Assembly: GCF_001039355.2 (NCBI RefSeq)
Contig: NW_019774591.1
Coordinates: forward strand, 81,327 to 143,326
Direction of reading: 5' to 3'
DNA from: Lingula anatina
Taxonomy: Eukaryota > Brachiopoda > Lingulata > Lingulida > Lingulidae
DNA length: 62,000 nt
Below are positions 11,661 through 25,100 of this stretch, piece by piece. The translations under genes were made by a program, and so were the position numbers. Below the pieces are notes generated by a model, which made no database searches, had not been told where the DNA came from, and saw nothing but the letters and a program-made list of their open reading frames with translations. Numbering within the stretch: position 1 is the first letter of the stretch; every line of letters starts with the position of its first letter.

Positions 11661-11680
11661 AGTGGTACTTGCCCTTCGGC

Positions 11681-12116
11681 AAAATGCAAAGATCAGGTAG
11701 GAAAGTTGTTATGCAATATTGCAATGCAATTACGCCTACTAAGCTGTGCACCCCCTCCGGGGAGTCCTTTATGGTGGTAAATTATGTAATTGGCCTGAGC
11801 TACTTTGTATAGGCCCTACTATGGCGTCCGTATATAGAGATACAGGACAAGACAGTTTTTGCTCTTCAAAATGCACTTATCTCTGTGAATGATGTCCCTC
11901 TTTGTCCTTCATTGGGAGTCCCTATATGTTCATATACAATCACTGCTACTCGAACTTGATGATCGGAATACAAAAAACATGTAAATACGAAAAAAGTGCA
12001 GGAGCCGATCCCTTATAATCTGTACATGACAGTTCCATGTACAGGTGTATACACTTAATTATTTCTGTTGATAAATACATGCACATGCATTTTCAACTTG
12101 CGTTGATTTATTTCAG
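11681..12116. other. LINE 5' flank and intron sequence, no gene seen
   Basis: The first part may be LINE 5' untranslated sequence. The remainder ends in a pyrimidine-rich acceptor, TTTATTTCAG, at 12107-12116. Confidence 0.4.
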
Positions 12117-12248
12117 GGGAAATTCTCAAATTGCTGGGCCCCTTTGTGTTAGACAAGAAATTGATCAGAAACTTTGAAAATGGACTCTTGTCAAAAGAAG
12201 ATACAGAAAAATGGATAAAAGACGCATTTGAAAAGATACGTACGAAGT
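12117..12248 (+). CDS. 44-codon exon with a helical, charged domain of unknown family
   Basis: A TTTATTTCAG acceptor and a T|GTGAGT donor bound 132 nt, phase 1-1. The open frame reads EILKLLGPFVLDKKLI, then NFENGLLSKEDTEKWIKDAF and EKIRTK: amphipathic and Lys/Glu-rich, unlike the P/S/T repeats downstream. It looks like part of a folded alpha-helical domain, which I do not recognise. That a 44-codon stretch is open between good splice sites supports a real exon. Its link to the mini-exon array rests on phase compatibility and strand. Confidence 0.6.
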
Positions 12249-12252
12249 GTGA

Positions 12253-12295
<43 letters not shown>

Positions 12296-15200
12296 TTAAA
12301 GTATCCTGTATATCATGGGGACTCTGGTAAATTTACAGTAAATAAAAAAGGGTGGATTCCCTTTAATAAAGTTGACTTACCGGCACCAAGGGATAAATCA
12401 AATTAATTCCTTAGTCAGCCAAAACTTTCAAGAAGTGCATAATTCTAGGACTATAAGGATTTGACTTCATATCCAACATTTTTGCTTTGGGGCTTAATTG
12501 CAGCACAACAAGTGATGGGGTTTCTCACATTGCACTGTAATTACAATTCAAATGGTGTGATCGCATTAATGGCGGTGAAGTTGCTACCTTGGTAAAGGTA
12601 CGGGAGCTCACAAAACAACAAGGCAAATGTCAAAATATTGGCTTTCTGAGGGATGCGGAATCTGGTGACTACTTTTGGGTCATGTGGCTATACCCCATTG
12701 ATACTGACGTATCAATATTGCTTATATAAGGGTAAATCCCTGGTCTGTAAAACTGCAGTAAATTCATTCACCTGACCAAATTTTCATACAGTATATCTGT
12801 CATTCATCTTTAAGCAACATTATGCAGAGCAAACACTCCTGTAGATCAAACAGCCAACACGGTTCGTCAGTATTAAATTGATTTGCAATATTGCAGAAAA
12901 ACCATGTAACAACACTAATATCAAGAGCTTTGTGAAACTGTAGTGTTTTCCCGTTAGTGTAATTTAGGGATTTATGTATGACTTCTAATTCGCTGATAGG
13001 ATAGAGAAGAGATATGAACGTGATTTTTAGTCTTTCAGTTAGACTCCTTTATTTTGATCCGTCGATACCAATCAGGCGATCAAGGTTCATTGCATTTATA
13101 TGAAAGCTCATTTAGTCAGGTGTCAGATTATGTGTGATAGCAGTTTCAAATCAGTTGCTTTCACTTTGTAAATGGCCATATAACACCCTGTTGCATCTGA
13201 ACCATTTTATGTACTACTGTAAAGGGATTGTTCTAACGTGTTAAGTTAAAAAAAATAGTAAAGCGTTATATCGAATAAAAAGTCAAACGTTCACAAGAGG
13301 TCAAATGTTAAAATTTTTTGCTTCAGCAAAATGTTCCCTTTTTTTCTTGTTTATTCTCCATGGCAATAAATGTTTTAGAACAAACTTGTGAAATCAAAAG
13401 AATAAAAGTTCTGCTAGGTAACAGTTTGAACTTAACAGTCAAGAAATAGACCCCCGATCAACAAATTCTCGTGTTAATATGATTAAAACCAAAGTAGATA
13501 TTCATATGTACTGATGCTTGTAAACCATAATTTCGTCACACGTTTTTTTTTCGCTTGTTTTTTATTTAATTTTTAAAACAAACATTTTATTCATACCATC
13601 ATAATGTATTCTATAGGGTACACATTTGACAGACAAGTTATTTGAGTAACATGATGACTTCATTAGCTCGGAGGTAAAAATATACGCAATTACTGCATAT
13701 TAGTTAGCTATATGACAACATAAGGCCTTTGCTTGAATTTTTTAATGATGTCAATAACAAAGACTAAACATACATATCCTATTGTAGCTTCATTTTCTTA
13801 AATATTGCAGTAACAACATAAATTTATATAGCATAACTATCAGCAGATCCCTTCTCAAATAGATGTTGGAAAATTAGGTATTCCATCCAGTATTTGTTTT
13901 TGCAGTTTAAATTAGACTGTCTCAATTACACTTTACTCCAATGTAACATTATATCTTGATCAAGGTACAATGTAATGATTTAGTATAGAATGATGAAAAT
14001 AATGTGTCAATTCTCATTCATAAAATATAAGCATTTTTTATGCTTATTAAAATAGTTTTCTTAAATAAATGTATCAATGTCATTAACTCAGACTAAAACA
14101 AAACAGAACCAACAAAAAATGTATGCTATGTTACCTTTTGTTCTTGTATAAAAATTTCAGTAAGTGACAAAATTATAAATACCTTAGTAAACAGCAAATC
14201 ATGTCTCCACTAACTGATGGGAAATCGTTTAGCATATTATCATCCGTGGTTGAAACATCCTTTATTCACTTTAGACAGCTGACCACAAAATGAAACACCA
14301 AATGCTTTATCAAGATATGAAATTCAATAAAATATTGTTTATTTGTGTTAGTTTTGGATGTTACAATATTGATTGATTTATACAAATTATTAACATTGTA
14401 AATAGAACTCATGATTTAATGAACGGTTACTTTTAAAAATTATACTTAATATTTACTATCTGCTTATAAGCGATTGATCAATAATAATGAAAATGGTAAA
14501 GTTATTTTTGTTCATTTTCCAAATTTTGTCTAAAGTTTGTTCAGGTCACGTACAGTGTACTTATGTGTTTCAAAAGTCTGAAAAATTGGTTTGTAACTTC
14601 CACCAGGCAAAATGTGCTTCAGTAAACCTTTGCCATTCAACTTGTGCCATGGGCTTCCTGTCCAAACCAACATATTCACAAATTACTGATTACTTTTCTT
14701 CTACTCCCATTTTCTAAAACACTCATTTAAGGCCGTTTTACAATGTATAAGCAACATTTATCGAACATTACCAGATAAATATTGATTTACATTTTCTTTT
14801 TAAAACCAAAGTTTATTGGTGTAATGGCCCTACAAATCCCTCAAATTTGACCTCAGATGACATCTGACCATATTTGATTACACAATTTGTTAATACGAAG
14901 GCGAAATGTATAATGGACAACATTTCCTATGCATCCGATGGCAGTATGTCACAATATTGGACACTCCCATTATATTGCTCAAAACGCTGCTATTGGTCTT
15001 TATATCCCAGTAAATATTTTTTATGCAGTGTAAGACTTTTCAACATATGAATACTAGTAAGCATTCAGTCGGGTGTAGAAACTTCACTGCTGTCTTTGTG
15101 GAGCTGGTAGCTCTCCCATTCTGTTTCTTTGGTACCGAAGTTTAAGTTGTTTATGTCTGTTTCACTGTATACTCCCCTAACTAAAACATCTCAGATATAA

Positions 15201-18200
15201 TGCAATGTGTTAAATACAGTAAAGAGAATCATGTTCTAAGCCAATGTTTTTTGTTCAACTTTTTGTAAAATTTAATTGTTTGTACAAGCATTGAACAATA
15301 TAAACATAGTAAAAAGTCAAAGCCACTTTTAAGTATTTAGTACAGTATTCTCTGGATTAGAGGACGAACTTGAACAGCCTGTGCATAGAGTCAAATTTCT
15401 GTAACGTTTGAGTGTTGACGTTCTTCATATGGCGCAAGGTAGGATGGGGTAATTTTTGTTTACATGATAAATCCTAAGTAATCCAATTCCTGGGAAATTC
15501 TACACATCCTGAATGAGGTTCTGGGGCCGGTTTCACAAAGCAGTAGTTAGTTAGAACAACTAACTACTGGACTACCTCGCTAACGAGCAAACTTAGCGAT
15601 TTTCGAGGGGTGTTTCACGAAGCAGTTGTTAACTCATCGCTAAGTTCAGTCGTAAAGTTCGGTCGTTAGTTCTCTCGTTACTTACCGTAGTCTCGAAACC
15701 GTCTGCCGGAAGTGGAACTCTTGCGTAAAAGTGTCACGAAAGCACTAACTCTCCAATTTTTGGTGGCTGAAAATGCATAAGAACGTCTGCTTTGAGGTCG
15801 TCGTAAAGGATCTCCACCACCTTTCTGCCGCTCTTTTTGTCACAGCTACAATGTAGGCGCAACCTCTCGTAAATTGCATCATCGTGTGTATATTCTAAAA
15901 GATTCTGCCTTTCATAAAAACGTCGTAGTCAACGTTGCCGTCTGGCGGTACGGATAGCAAGAAAAGTAGCCGCCATATTGGATACAAAGACAACGACAGA
16001 CAACGGTAACTAAGCAACCTTTTTATTTTACTCATTACGCATGCGTACGATGAAACTCTAGAGTTAGCGACTGGTCTGACCAGTCGTTAAATATCCAAGG
16101 CAACAACGAGACAATAACGAGCGAGAGAACTAGCGATTGCTTCGTGAAACAGCACTATAACTAGCGAGAGGCTAACTACCGATCGCTAACTAACTACTGC
16201 TTTGTGAAACCGGCCCCTGATCTAGATATTAATTTGAGCTCGCCATCAATTAGGGATCTGGAACTGGTTAGCATATAACCACCATACTGTTGCATTAGCT
16301 GAACGTGGACAAGCATTATCATGCTGAGACATAAATGAATGGTCATGGTCCCCAAAGACATTCTATACAAAATTCTGCAAGTTCCTCTTCAGTGCTTGGA
16401 TTTATTGCCCTTCTTTGAGGTTTCTTTATCACTGCCAGCTCGCCTACACCATAGTAGCCAATACACCCCATACCGTGACTTATGGGGGGGGGGGTGCATC
16501 CTGTTGAACAGATCGAGGCAAAACATTGGGAAGTTACTTCAAAGCATCTGTTCTCCATACACCTACGCGTCCATTACTCTTCACAACATTTAACCTGCTT
16601 TCATCTGAGAACAGTATCATTGCACAGTAGCTGGTGCCCTTGCCAGAATCCCGGTACAACGTAGGCAGTTCCTGGTGTTGCAGTCAAGATCCTAAGGAAG
16701 CATATTGACATCCTTTCTTCTCTGGGTGTGTTTTCCTATGGTATTCCTTTTCCCGGTAGCCTGCCTATGTGCCTGTTTGGTTATAATGCTGTCTAACCTT
16801 ATAAATTGCATCAGTAGAAAGAGAGTTCAGATATTTATACATCATTCAATAAATAAGATTCATCTGATTTCCAGCTCTTAATTTTGATCATATATTTCTG
16901 TAAACGTATAAAATACCTTTTCAGTTTATAGTGCAATGCAGTGTACATACTAAAGTAGTAAGTTGCAAAAACATTGTGATTGAAATTGTTTCAGACGATC
17001 TGTTCGTTTTTAGTCTTTAGATAAAATAAATACTGCTTACTTAATCTTTAAGACCGCGTCAGTTCAATTCTGGCCTTAGATTGCACTTTAAGACCAAATC
17101 TCTAGTGTTTGGGACTGTACGCCTCGGTAGAGGAAGTTTGTTACCCGGAGGTTTACCTTTATAAAATGTCAACATTTTCTTTTCTATCAGTCCATCAGAT
17201 ATATGTTACTTCTTCATTAGTCATTTTCTAGATTATATAAGGGGTGCATTCATCTACATTTCCATATGAGTACTTCCATTCTTCGTTATTCATGATTGGT
17301 TCTTTTCAGATATTTTATATATTTCCTTATAAATGTCAGTACTGTTTATTTCAGCTCAGCCCGTACAGGATACAGGGGAAGGTAAGGGAAGTGCAACCGG
17401 CTGAACTACTTATTATGTTCTCTCTTGTTCATAGAGGCGTTCTGATATCATTTTTATACGTTAGAACTGTTTGTCGTACATTTTATCAGTACTGAAACAC
17501 TGTGCGAATGAAAAATATATATGTATAATGTTTCAGTATAAGACATAATTATTGTAGAGCTAAATTATCATGGTAGATAATACTCTGAAGCCATTTTAAT
17601 GTCTACACGGATGTCTATCTAGTCCAATTTTGTCATTGTTATTACACTGTACGGCTGTTTCACGATCAGGGGTACAAAATAGGGGTCACATTGAGAAAAA
17701 AATGAACTCTGATGCATTTGTTTAATTTTATAACAGATAAAAAGAATAACATCTTAACTATGATATCTACAATTTTTAGAGCACAAGATTAATAACTTTT
17801 TGTGCTACGCTCAAATTAACAGAACGCCCCTTAGACTATGATCTGGGGGTACGGACACTACACATTCAAGTAACTGATGCTTTCGTAACTGAAATATCAT
17901 ATTGTTTACCAGTTATTTTTGCCAAAAGTCTAAAAAATGTCAAACTAAAGATATAACAGCAGTACTTTAACCAAAAGGATAAAAGTACATGTATTAATCA
18001 AAGAAATTTTTAGAGAAACACCACAGCACGTTTTTCAGTGGATGCTGGAGCTTGGTTGTGTGTCATTTAGTGTGTCTTTCATTCACCAGACTTTAACTTT
18101 TCTTTCTGTTGCTTGACCTTTTTTATCTATTTTTTTTTGTTTGTTTGTTCGTTAATTTGCACCTCTTGTTCTACTGTTTTCAGGATTGTTGGGTTTCTGC

Positions 18201-19080
18201 TTCTCCTTAACTCTCTGTCAGTATGCCCTAATTTCTTCCCTTTACTTTAGTCTTTCTTGCTGGGCCAGCCTAGGATGATTCTTCTTTTTTTGCTTCTGTG
18301 TTATGTTACGTGCATTCAACGTCTTCCTTACGGCCTTCAGCAAGATTATTAGCATCTTTACGGATATTAGCTCTATGACGTCTTTTTTTTCAAAATTATT
18401 TTTTGCTGACAGTAAAATATTCAGGATACCTTTTCCTTTTCCTGTTTGGCTTTTTTTTCATTGTCATCCATATTTGATACTTCATTCACTGAGAGTATAA
18501 TAAATGCACTGTAAATTATTCATGTATTGAAGTGTTCGTACTCCCTCAAAATGTATCATATACATTAATCCATAGAATATTAATCCATAAACAATTTATT
18601 ATTTTGCAATTAGCTATATTTGCAATATATTCAAACCAATATTGTTCATTTTGAATGCAAAGAGTAGCATCTTTACTGATATTATTTCTTTGCTTAATCT
18701 CTAATTAATCAGTATCACTTTATCGAATATATATTTATATACAATGTTTTTTCTAAACATCATAAGACAAGAATGCATTTTATATAGTCTAAAACAATAT
18801 TTTGCATCATATTTTGAAGTTTTATCATCATTGATATGTAGCCAGTTATCCAATGGTTAATGTATAACTTGGGGGTACGGACACTACAGTAGGGGTACGG
18901 ACACTACATTTGGCACCAAATTTGTGCATATCTTTTCATAATAAGGGGTTATGTGCTATTTTCTTCCTGCAAAATAAATGTCACTGTAGACATTATAGAA
19001 TAATAAAATCAGACAGAATTATTGCCATTTTTAAACTAATTATTTCATAAAATATGCCTTATCTTTTGTATTATACTTAG

Positions 19081-19130
<50 letters not shown>

Positions 19131-22100
19131 AGAGACTAACTTTTAATGTTAAAATGGATTCATTAACCATTGGTAAGTATGGGAAAATTGTTGTTTACTC
19201 CAGGAAAATTCATTTTTTGGCCAAAACGAAGGGTTATTATCCCTTTAATTTATTGTTCAGAAGAAAATTATCCATTTCATCATTGGATACATGGCCTCTA
19301 CTGCCTTTCTTCCTAACCGTGGACTTTTGTGAACCTTACATATTTTACACGTATGTTTCAGTCCCTACAACCACAAACCATTTACGAGTATCAGGATCAG
19401 CAGGCTCACAACCAGGTAAAGACAGCGTCTAACTTAATTTGTCTAATTTATATTTATTTTATTTTCTTAAACACGTTTATTGCCATTTTTAAACTAATTA
19501 TTTCATAAAATATGCCTTATCTATTGTATTCTCTGTAACCGTGGATTTGTGAACCTTACATCTTTTACCTGTATGTTTTAGTCCAACCAATACCAACCCT
19601 TTCAGTTATATCAGGATTACCAGGTGCACAATCAGGCAAACAGAACGTCTAACTTCATTTGTCTAATTTACGTTTACTTTATATTTAATCACGTTTATTG
19701 CCATTTTTTAAATTAATTACTTTATAAAAAATGTTTATGATCTGTTGCACTCTCATTCATAACTATTACTGTTTCTCTTCCTAACCGTGGATTTGTGAAT
19801 CTTACCATTACATATTTTAACTGTATGTTTCAGGTCCCACAATACCAACCCATTCAGGAGTATCAGGATCACCAGGTGAACAATCAGGTAAAGAGGGCGT
19901 ATAACGTGATTTATCTAATTGATATTTACTTTATTTTTGAACACCTTTATTGTCATTTGTCAAATTGATTATTTCATAAAATATATTTATTATCTGTTGT
20001 ACTTTGTCATTGCTAACTGATGTCATTAATGAAGCCTTCAGAGTAGACGAAAATATATATTACATTTAGGATAAATAGTTTCAAGGAAAAGGGTATTTGA
20101 AATGTATTTTTAAACAAGGTATTGGATTTTGTCTGTATTTTCTGGCATGACTTTTTGCAACGCTCATCCCATTAATGCCAAACCGTATTTTTGTTTAACT
20201 CAAAACTGCTGAGTTTAAGGGATAGAATAGCATTCCATTCATAATTGATCAACTAGAACATGATATGACGTGACATTGCGACCAATGGAATATTTAATGT
20301 AAGTTATCTAATTTATAACCTTTGGCAGAGTGGTTGCAAAACTACGAAATCGTTTCTTGGTTGCTTTTTTTGTAAAGGTTAAAGGGATAATAACTCTTCG
20401 TATGAGATCTATATTTCACAATAAAAACATTGTGAACAACTCATAGAAATAAAATATATTCTGTTTTACCACAAAAAAGGGCAGTTATAGCTATTATTCT
20501 GATATCTGAGCTTGTCTTTAGACCACGTTACCTCCATTGATGGCTATACTCTGTTATAATCTCTTAAGAGATTTAAAAAAAAAAAAAAACAGACTAACTT
20601 TGAATGTAAAAATGTATTCATTAACCATTGGTAAGTATGGGAAAATTGTTGTTTACTCCAGGACCAGGTGCACATTCAGGCAAACAGAACGTCTTACTTC
20701 ATTTGTCAAATTTACGTTTACTTTATATTTAATCACGTTTATTGCCATTTTTAAATTAATTACTTTATAAAAAAATGTCTATTATCTGTTGCACTCTCAG
20801 TCATAACTATTACTGTTTCTCTTCCTAACCGTGGATTTGTGAATCTTACCATTACATATTTTAACTGTATGTTTCAGGCCCCACAATACCAATCCATTCA
20901 GGAGTATCAGGATCACCAGGTGAACAATCAGGTAAAGAGGGCGTATAACGTGATTTATCTAATTGATATTTACTTTATTTTTGAACACCTTTATTGTCAT
21001 TTGTCAAATTGATTATTTCATAAAATATATTTATTATCTGTTGTACTTTGTCATTGCTAACTGATGTCATTAATGAAGCCTTCAGAGTAGACGAAAATAT
21101 ATATTACATTTAGGATAAATAGTTTCAAGGAAAAGGGTATTTGAAATGTATTTTTAAACAAGGTATTACTACAAAAAAGGGCAGTTATAGCTATTATTCT
21201 GATATCTGAGCTTGTCTTTAGACCACGTGACCTCCATTGATGGCTATACTCTGTTATAATCTAAAAGAGATTTAAAAAAAACAAAAAAACAGAGACTAAC
21301 TTTGAATGTAAAAATGGATTCATTAACCATTGGTAAGTATGGGAAAATTGTTGTTTACTCCAGGACCAGGTGCACAATCAGGCAAACAGAACGTCTAACT
21401 TCATTTGTCTAATTTACGTTTACTTTATATTTAATCACGTTTATTGTCATTTTTTAAATTAATTACATTATAAAAAATGTTTATGATCTGTTGCACTCTC
21501 AGTCATAACTATTACTGTTTCTCTTCCTAACCGTGGATTTGTGAATCTTACCATTACATATTTTAACTGTATGTTTCAGGCCCCACAATACCAATCCATT
21601 CAGGAGTATCAGGATCACCAGGTGAACAAACAGGTAAAGAGGGCGTATAACGTGATTTATCTAATTGATATTTACTTTATTTTTGAACACCTTTATTGTC
21701 ATTTGTCAAATTGATTATTTCATAAAATATATTTATTATCTGTTGTACTTTGTCATTGCTAACTGATGTCATTAATGAAGCCTTCAGAGTAGACGAAAAT
21801 ATATATTACATTTAGGATAAATAGTTTCAAGGAAAAGGGTATTTGAAATGTATTTTTAAACAAGGTATTGAGTTTTGTCTGTATTTTCTGGCATGACTTT
21901 TTGCAACGCTCATCCCATAAATGCCAAACCGTATTTTTGTTTAACTCAAAACTGCTGAGTTTAAGGGATAGAATAGCATTCCATTCATACAGTGGTATAA
22001 ATAATTTTGTTTCCGTTGTACACCGGTTTAACAACGTTCAAAATGTTTTAATCCCTATCTTGTGAATAGAAGGGGGCAGACAAACAATGGAGGGCCGTGT

Positions 22101-25100
22101 AACTCCCTTCAAAATTCGAACGCACAAACACAATAGCTTAGGTGGAATAACACAATACTTAAGACGAGTGAACCCCATGACGCCGGTTTCTGTGGTCCAG
22201 GGATTAGGCTAGTTACTATATGCGTTTAGCGACCCTATCATTTACGAGTATCAGGATCAGCAGGCTCACAACCAGGTAAAGACAGCGTCTAACTTAATTT
22301 GTCTAATTTATATTTATTTATTTATAATTGTTTTATAAAATGTTTAATATATATTGAACTCTCTGTCATGGATGAACGGTGTCATTAATTGAGCCTGTTG
22401 AGTAGACGGAAAATATACAGGGGTATAATACATTAAGGTTAATAATTTCAAGGGAAAGAGCTATTTCTAATATGTGTTTTTTATAAAAATGTGAAAAATA
22501 ATTCTGCTTGTGTTAAAATCATTAAAAAAGTGACGTTATAAATAATTCTCATGGAAAATATGTTCCTAGTGACATTTTTGGTAAACAGTTTCATTGATTT
22601 CAAACTATAGTAAATGACTGCTGCTGAAAATACTACACGTGTATAAAGAAAAACATTGTGGTAAAGTCCAATTAATGAAGAGATGGTAAAACTAAGTCTT
22701 GTTCATTTTTATAAGAAATTCGCTGGGTCGTTGTTTCTGTATTTTAGATATATATGTTGAATAACCAGACAGTGTGTGCTACCATTGATGATTTCCAGAT
22801 GATCGACCACATTATGATACGTAGTGCCGTTGTTACCCATGGAATATCAGTTGACATAAATTTCGCTAATAAACGCCAGGCAAAGTGACTGCTTAAATAT
22901 GTTGCCATTTTATTATTCTTTAACGTAAAATTTTATGTATTCATCAGGGGAAATAACCCATTTAAGCTGTCAAGTTTGCGTGTAAACATCCACAGTTCAC
23001 TTTTTTTCTGTGGACTCTTAGATGTTAAATGTTGTTTTTCAGGTTCATCACTTGGTCCTCCCACAGATGCAGTTAAAGAGTAAGTGTAGATGGGTAAATA
23101 TTATGCTAAAAAAGAAAGAGCACACTCAAAGAAAAGAAGGCATAAAAGCGCTAAGTGTTGAATAATATAAAAAAGTAAAAATGTTAATTATCAACCATTG
23201 CTTTATAGAATTGTGCATTGTGTTTGAACCTATGGTTAAACATTTTGCAAATGGGCATAAAGAGGAGGATGGGGTCAGAAACTACTTTGGTACCATGGGT
23301 GTGTGCCTCTGGGAACCAGCCATACTTCACAAAGCTTCTCTGTCCAGTAATTAATGTCTGGTTCGATTGTCGGGGAGTAGTATTTACGTACTTCTTGGAT
23401 GTGTTATTGAGGCAGCTTATTAAAATATACTAATGGGGGTGATTTCGCTGAAAACGTAGTGCTAAGTGGTCCAATAAGGGGGCATATCGGGCGAATAGAC
23501 ACAAGAGTCCTTTCCTCTGCTGAAGAAAATTTGCAACACTTAAACGGTGAGGAGTTGCGCTTAGAACTTGTAGAGTAGCAACATGTCCTATCCTTGGAGG
23601 AATAGGATTACTAGCTGTATCAGAATTTCATTCCTGTAATAAAATGCAGCGAGATTACCAATAACTATATAAAGGGGAGTGTATTGGTGTGATGAATCCC
23701 ACCCCATATCATTACAACATTTAATGGTTATAACTTTGTTCTACTGTATGTTTATGTAAGTTAGCAATACGATGTGTAAACACTAGAACCCACTTTGTAG
23801 TGGATTGTGCCAATTCCCGAATCAAACCCTGGTATTTAAGCAAGTAATTTCGTTGACAAACGCGCTCTATTGGACAATGAATGGATTGTTTAGTAATATG
23901 ATGCGCAAGCACTAGGACCCCCTTAATGTTGGATTGTGGCAATTCCCAATTCAAATCCAGGTCATTTAGCATTTATTTTTGTAGACAGGTGTGCTCTTTC
24001 GGGCTCCATTTATATTCATGCACTCACAGATTTTTTATGAATTGATGCAAATTGTTTTGATATTTCAGCTCAGTGATAACATTTACCACAGACAATAATC
24101 AGGAATAAAAATATATCGATGTTTTGCACAGTCGTAACATATGGTTAAAGAATCATTTCCAAGGACACTCGCTTCTGTAGGATTTGCTTACAAAATCTTG
24201 TTGCTTTAGGTTTCTTCCTTATGCATGCTTATTCTATTATTCAGTTGAATTTTGATTTGGCAACTTTAAACTCCTATATTTTAGCCGGTATTATTAGTAC
24301 GCCTCTAATGACAAACATAATGCATATGAAAGTTACATGTAAATTACAATTATTAAGCCAGTAATTGAGTAGACAGCTGAGCTGTTCTGGACTCCATTAA
24401 TATGTATACTCACAGAATCGTTACAGACTGATGCAACATGCGTCCATATTTCAGCTCAACGGTACCATCCAATTCCAGTAGTGGTGAGAGGTAAATATAT
24501 TGGCGATTTGCATAGTTGTTACATATAGTATAATGAGCATTTATAAGTGCATGTGCTTCTGGAGGATTCCCTTACTAACTCGAGTTGCTGTTTTTCCTCA
24601 TTATATATAAGTCTACGTGAAATTGGTGACTATGCGCTGCCTCTATTAATGAAACCAGATCTGTTTGTGATAGGTGCATCTGATTTGAGGATGATATATG
24701 TATAAGGGTTTTTGTTTAAAGTAAACTCACGTACAAGGCTGTGCATAACAGAAATTTTCTTGCATTCCTTATGTATAATACGAAACCAATGTCTTGTGTA
24801 AGAGTAGTATGGTATTCCAAAGATATTTGCTTTTTGTTGTAGATTTTATATTATTAGACAGGTGTGTTCCTGTGGCACCCGTGCTCATTGATATTCATAC
24901 AACATAGTTTTGCACTACTTCAACATGTGTTAATTTTTTTCAGCCCATCTGCAACAGGACCCACTCCAGATTCAGTACATAAGTGAGTATAAATAGCGCT
25001 CATGATCGCATGCGCTACTGTTGAAATCATTTAATACGTACGTTTGCCAATACAATGTGTAAACACTAGAACCCACTTTGTTGTGGATTGTGATAATTTC

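Larger units (their letters stand above)
9055..11680 (-). mobile_element. Internally deleted non-LTR retrotransposon (CR1/L2-like LINE)
   Basis: Read on the - strand it contains a complete ORF1 (11660-10587), an in-frame second ORF starting after a single TAG, a 2A-like motif, then reverse-transcriptase C-terminal sequence and a cysteine/histidine-rich tail. Most of the endonuclease and the catalytic polymerase core are missing, so it cannot be autonomous. It lies directly beyond the right end of the TIR transposon and antisense inside the presumed first intron of the + strand gene. Confidence 0.75.
19362..21633 (+). repeat. Array of five 54-nt exons coding an 18-residue P/T/S/G repeat
   Basis: The exons 19362-19415, 19582-19635, 19834-19887, 20878-20931 and 21580-21633 are each exactly 54 nt, phase 1-1, and align throughout. 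Examples: PTIPIHSGVSGSPGEQS, PTTTNHLRVSGSAGSQP. The conserved core is GVSGSPG. The second exon has a GC donor. The third to fifth share almost identical introns, with unit offsets of 1044 and 702 bp, showing recent exon-plus-intron duplication. Two 18-nt partial exons (20662-20679, 21364-21381) and an acceptor-less partial copy (about 22240-22276) lie between or after. Confidence 0.65.
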
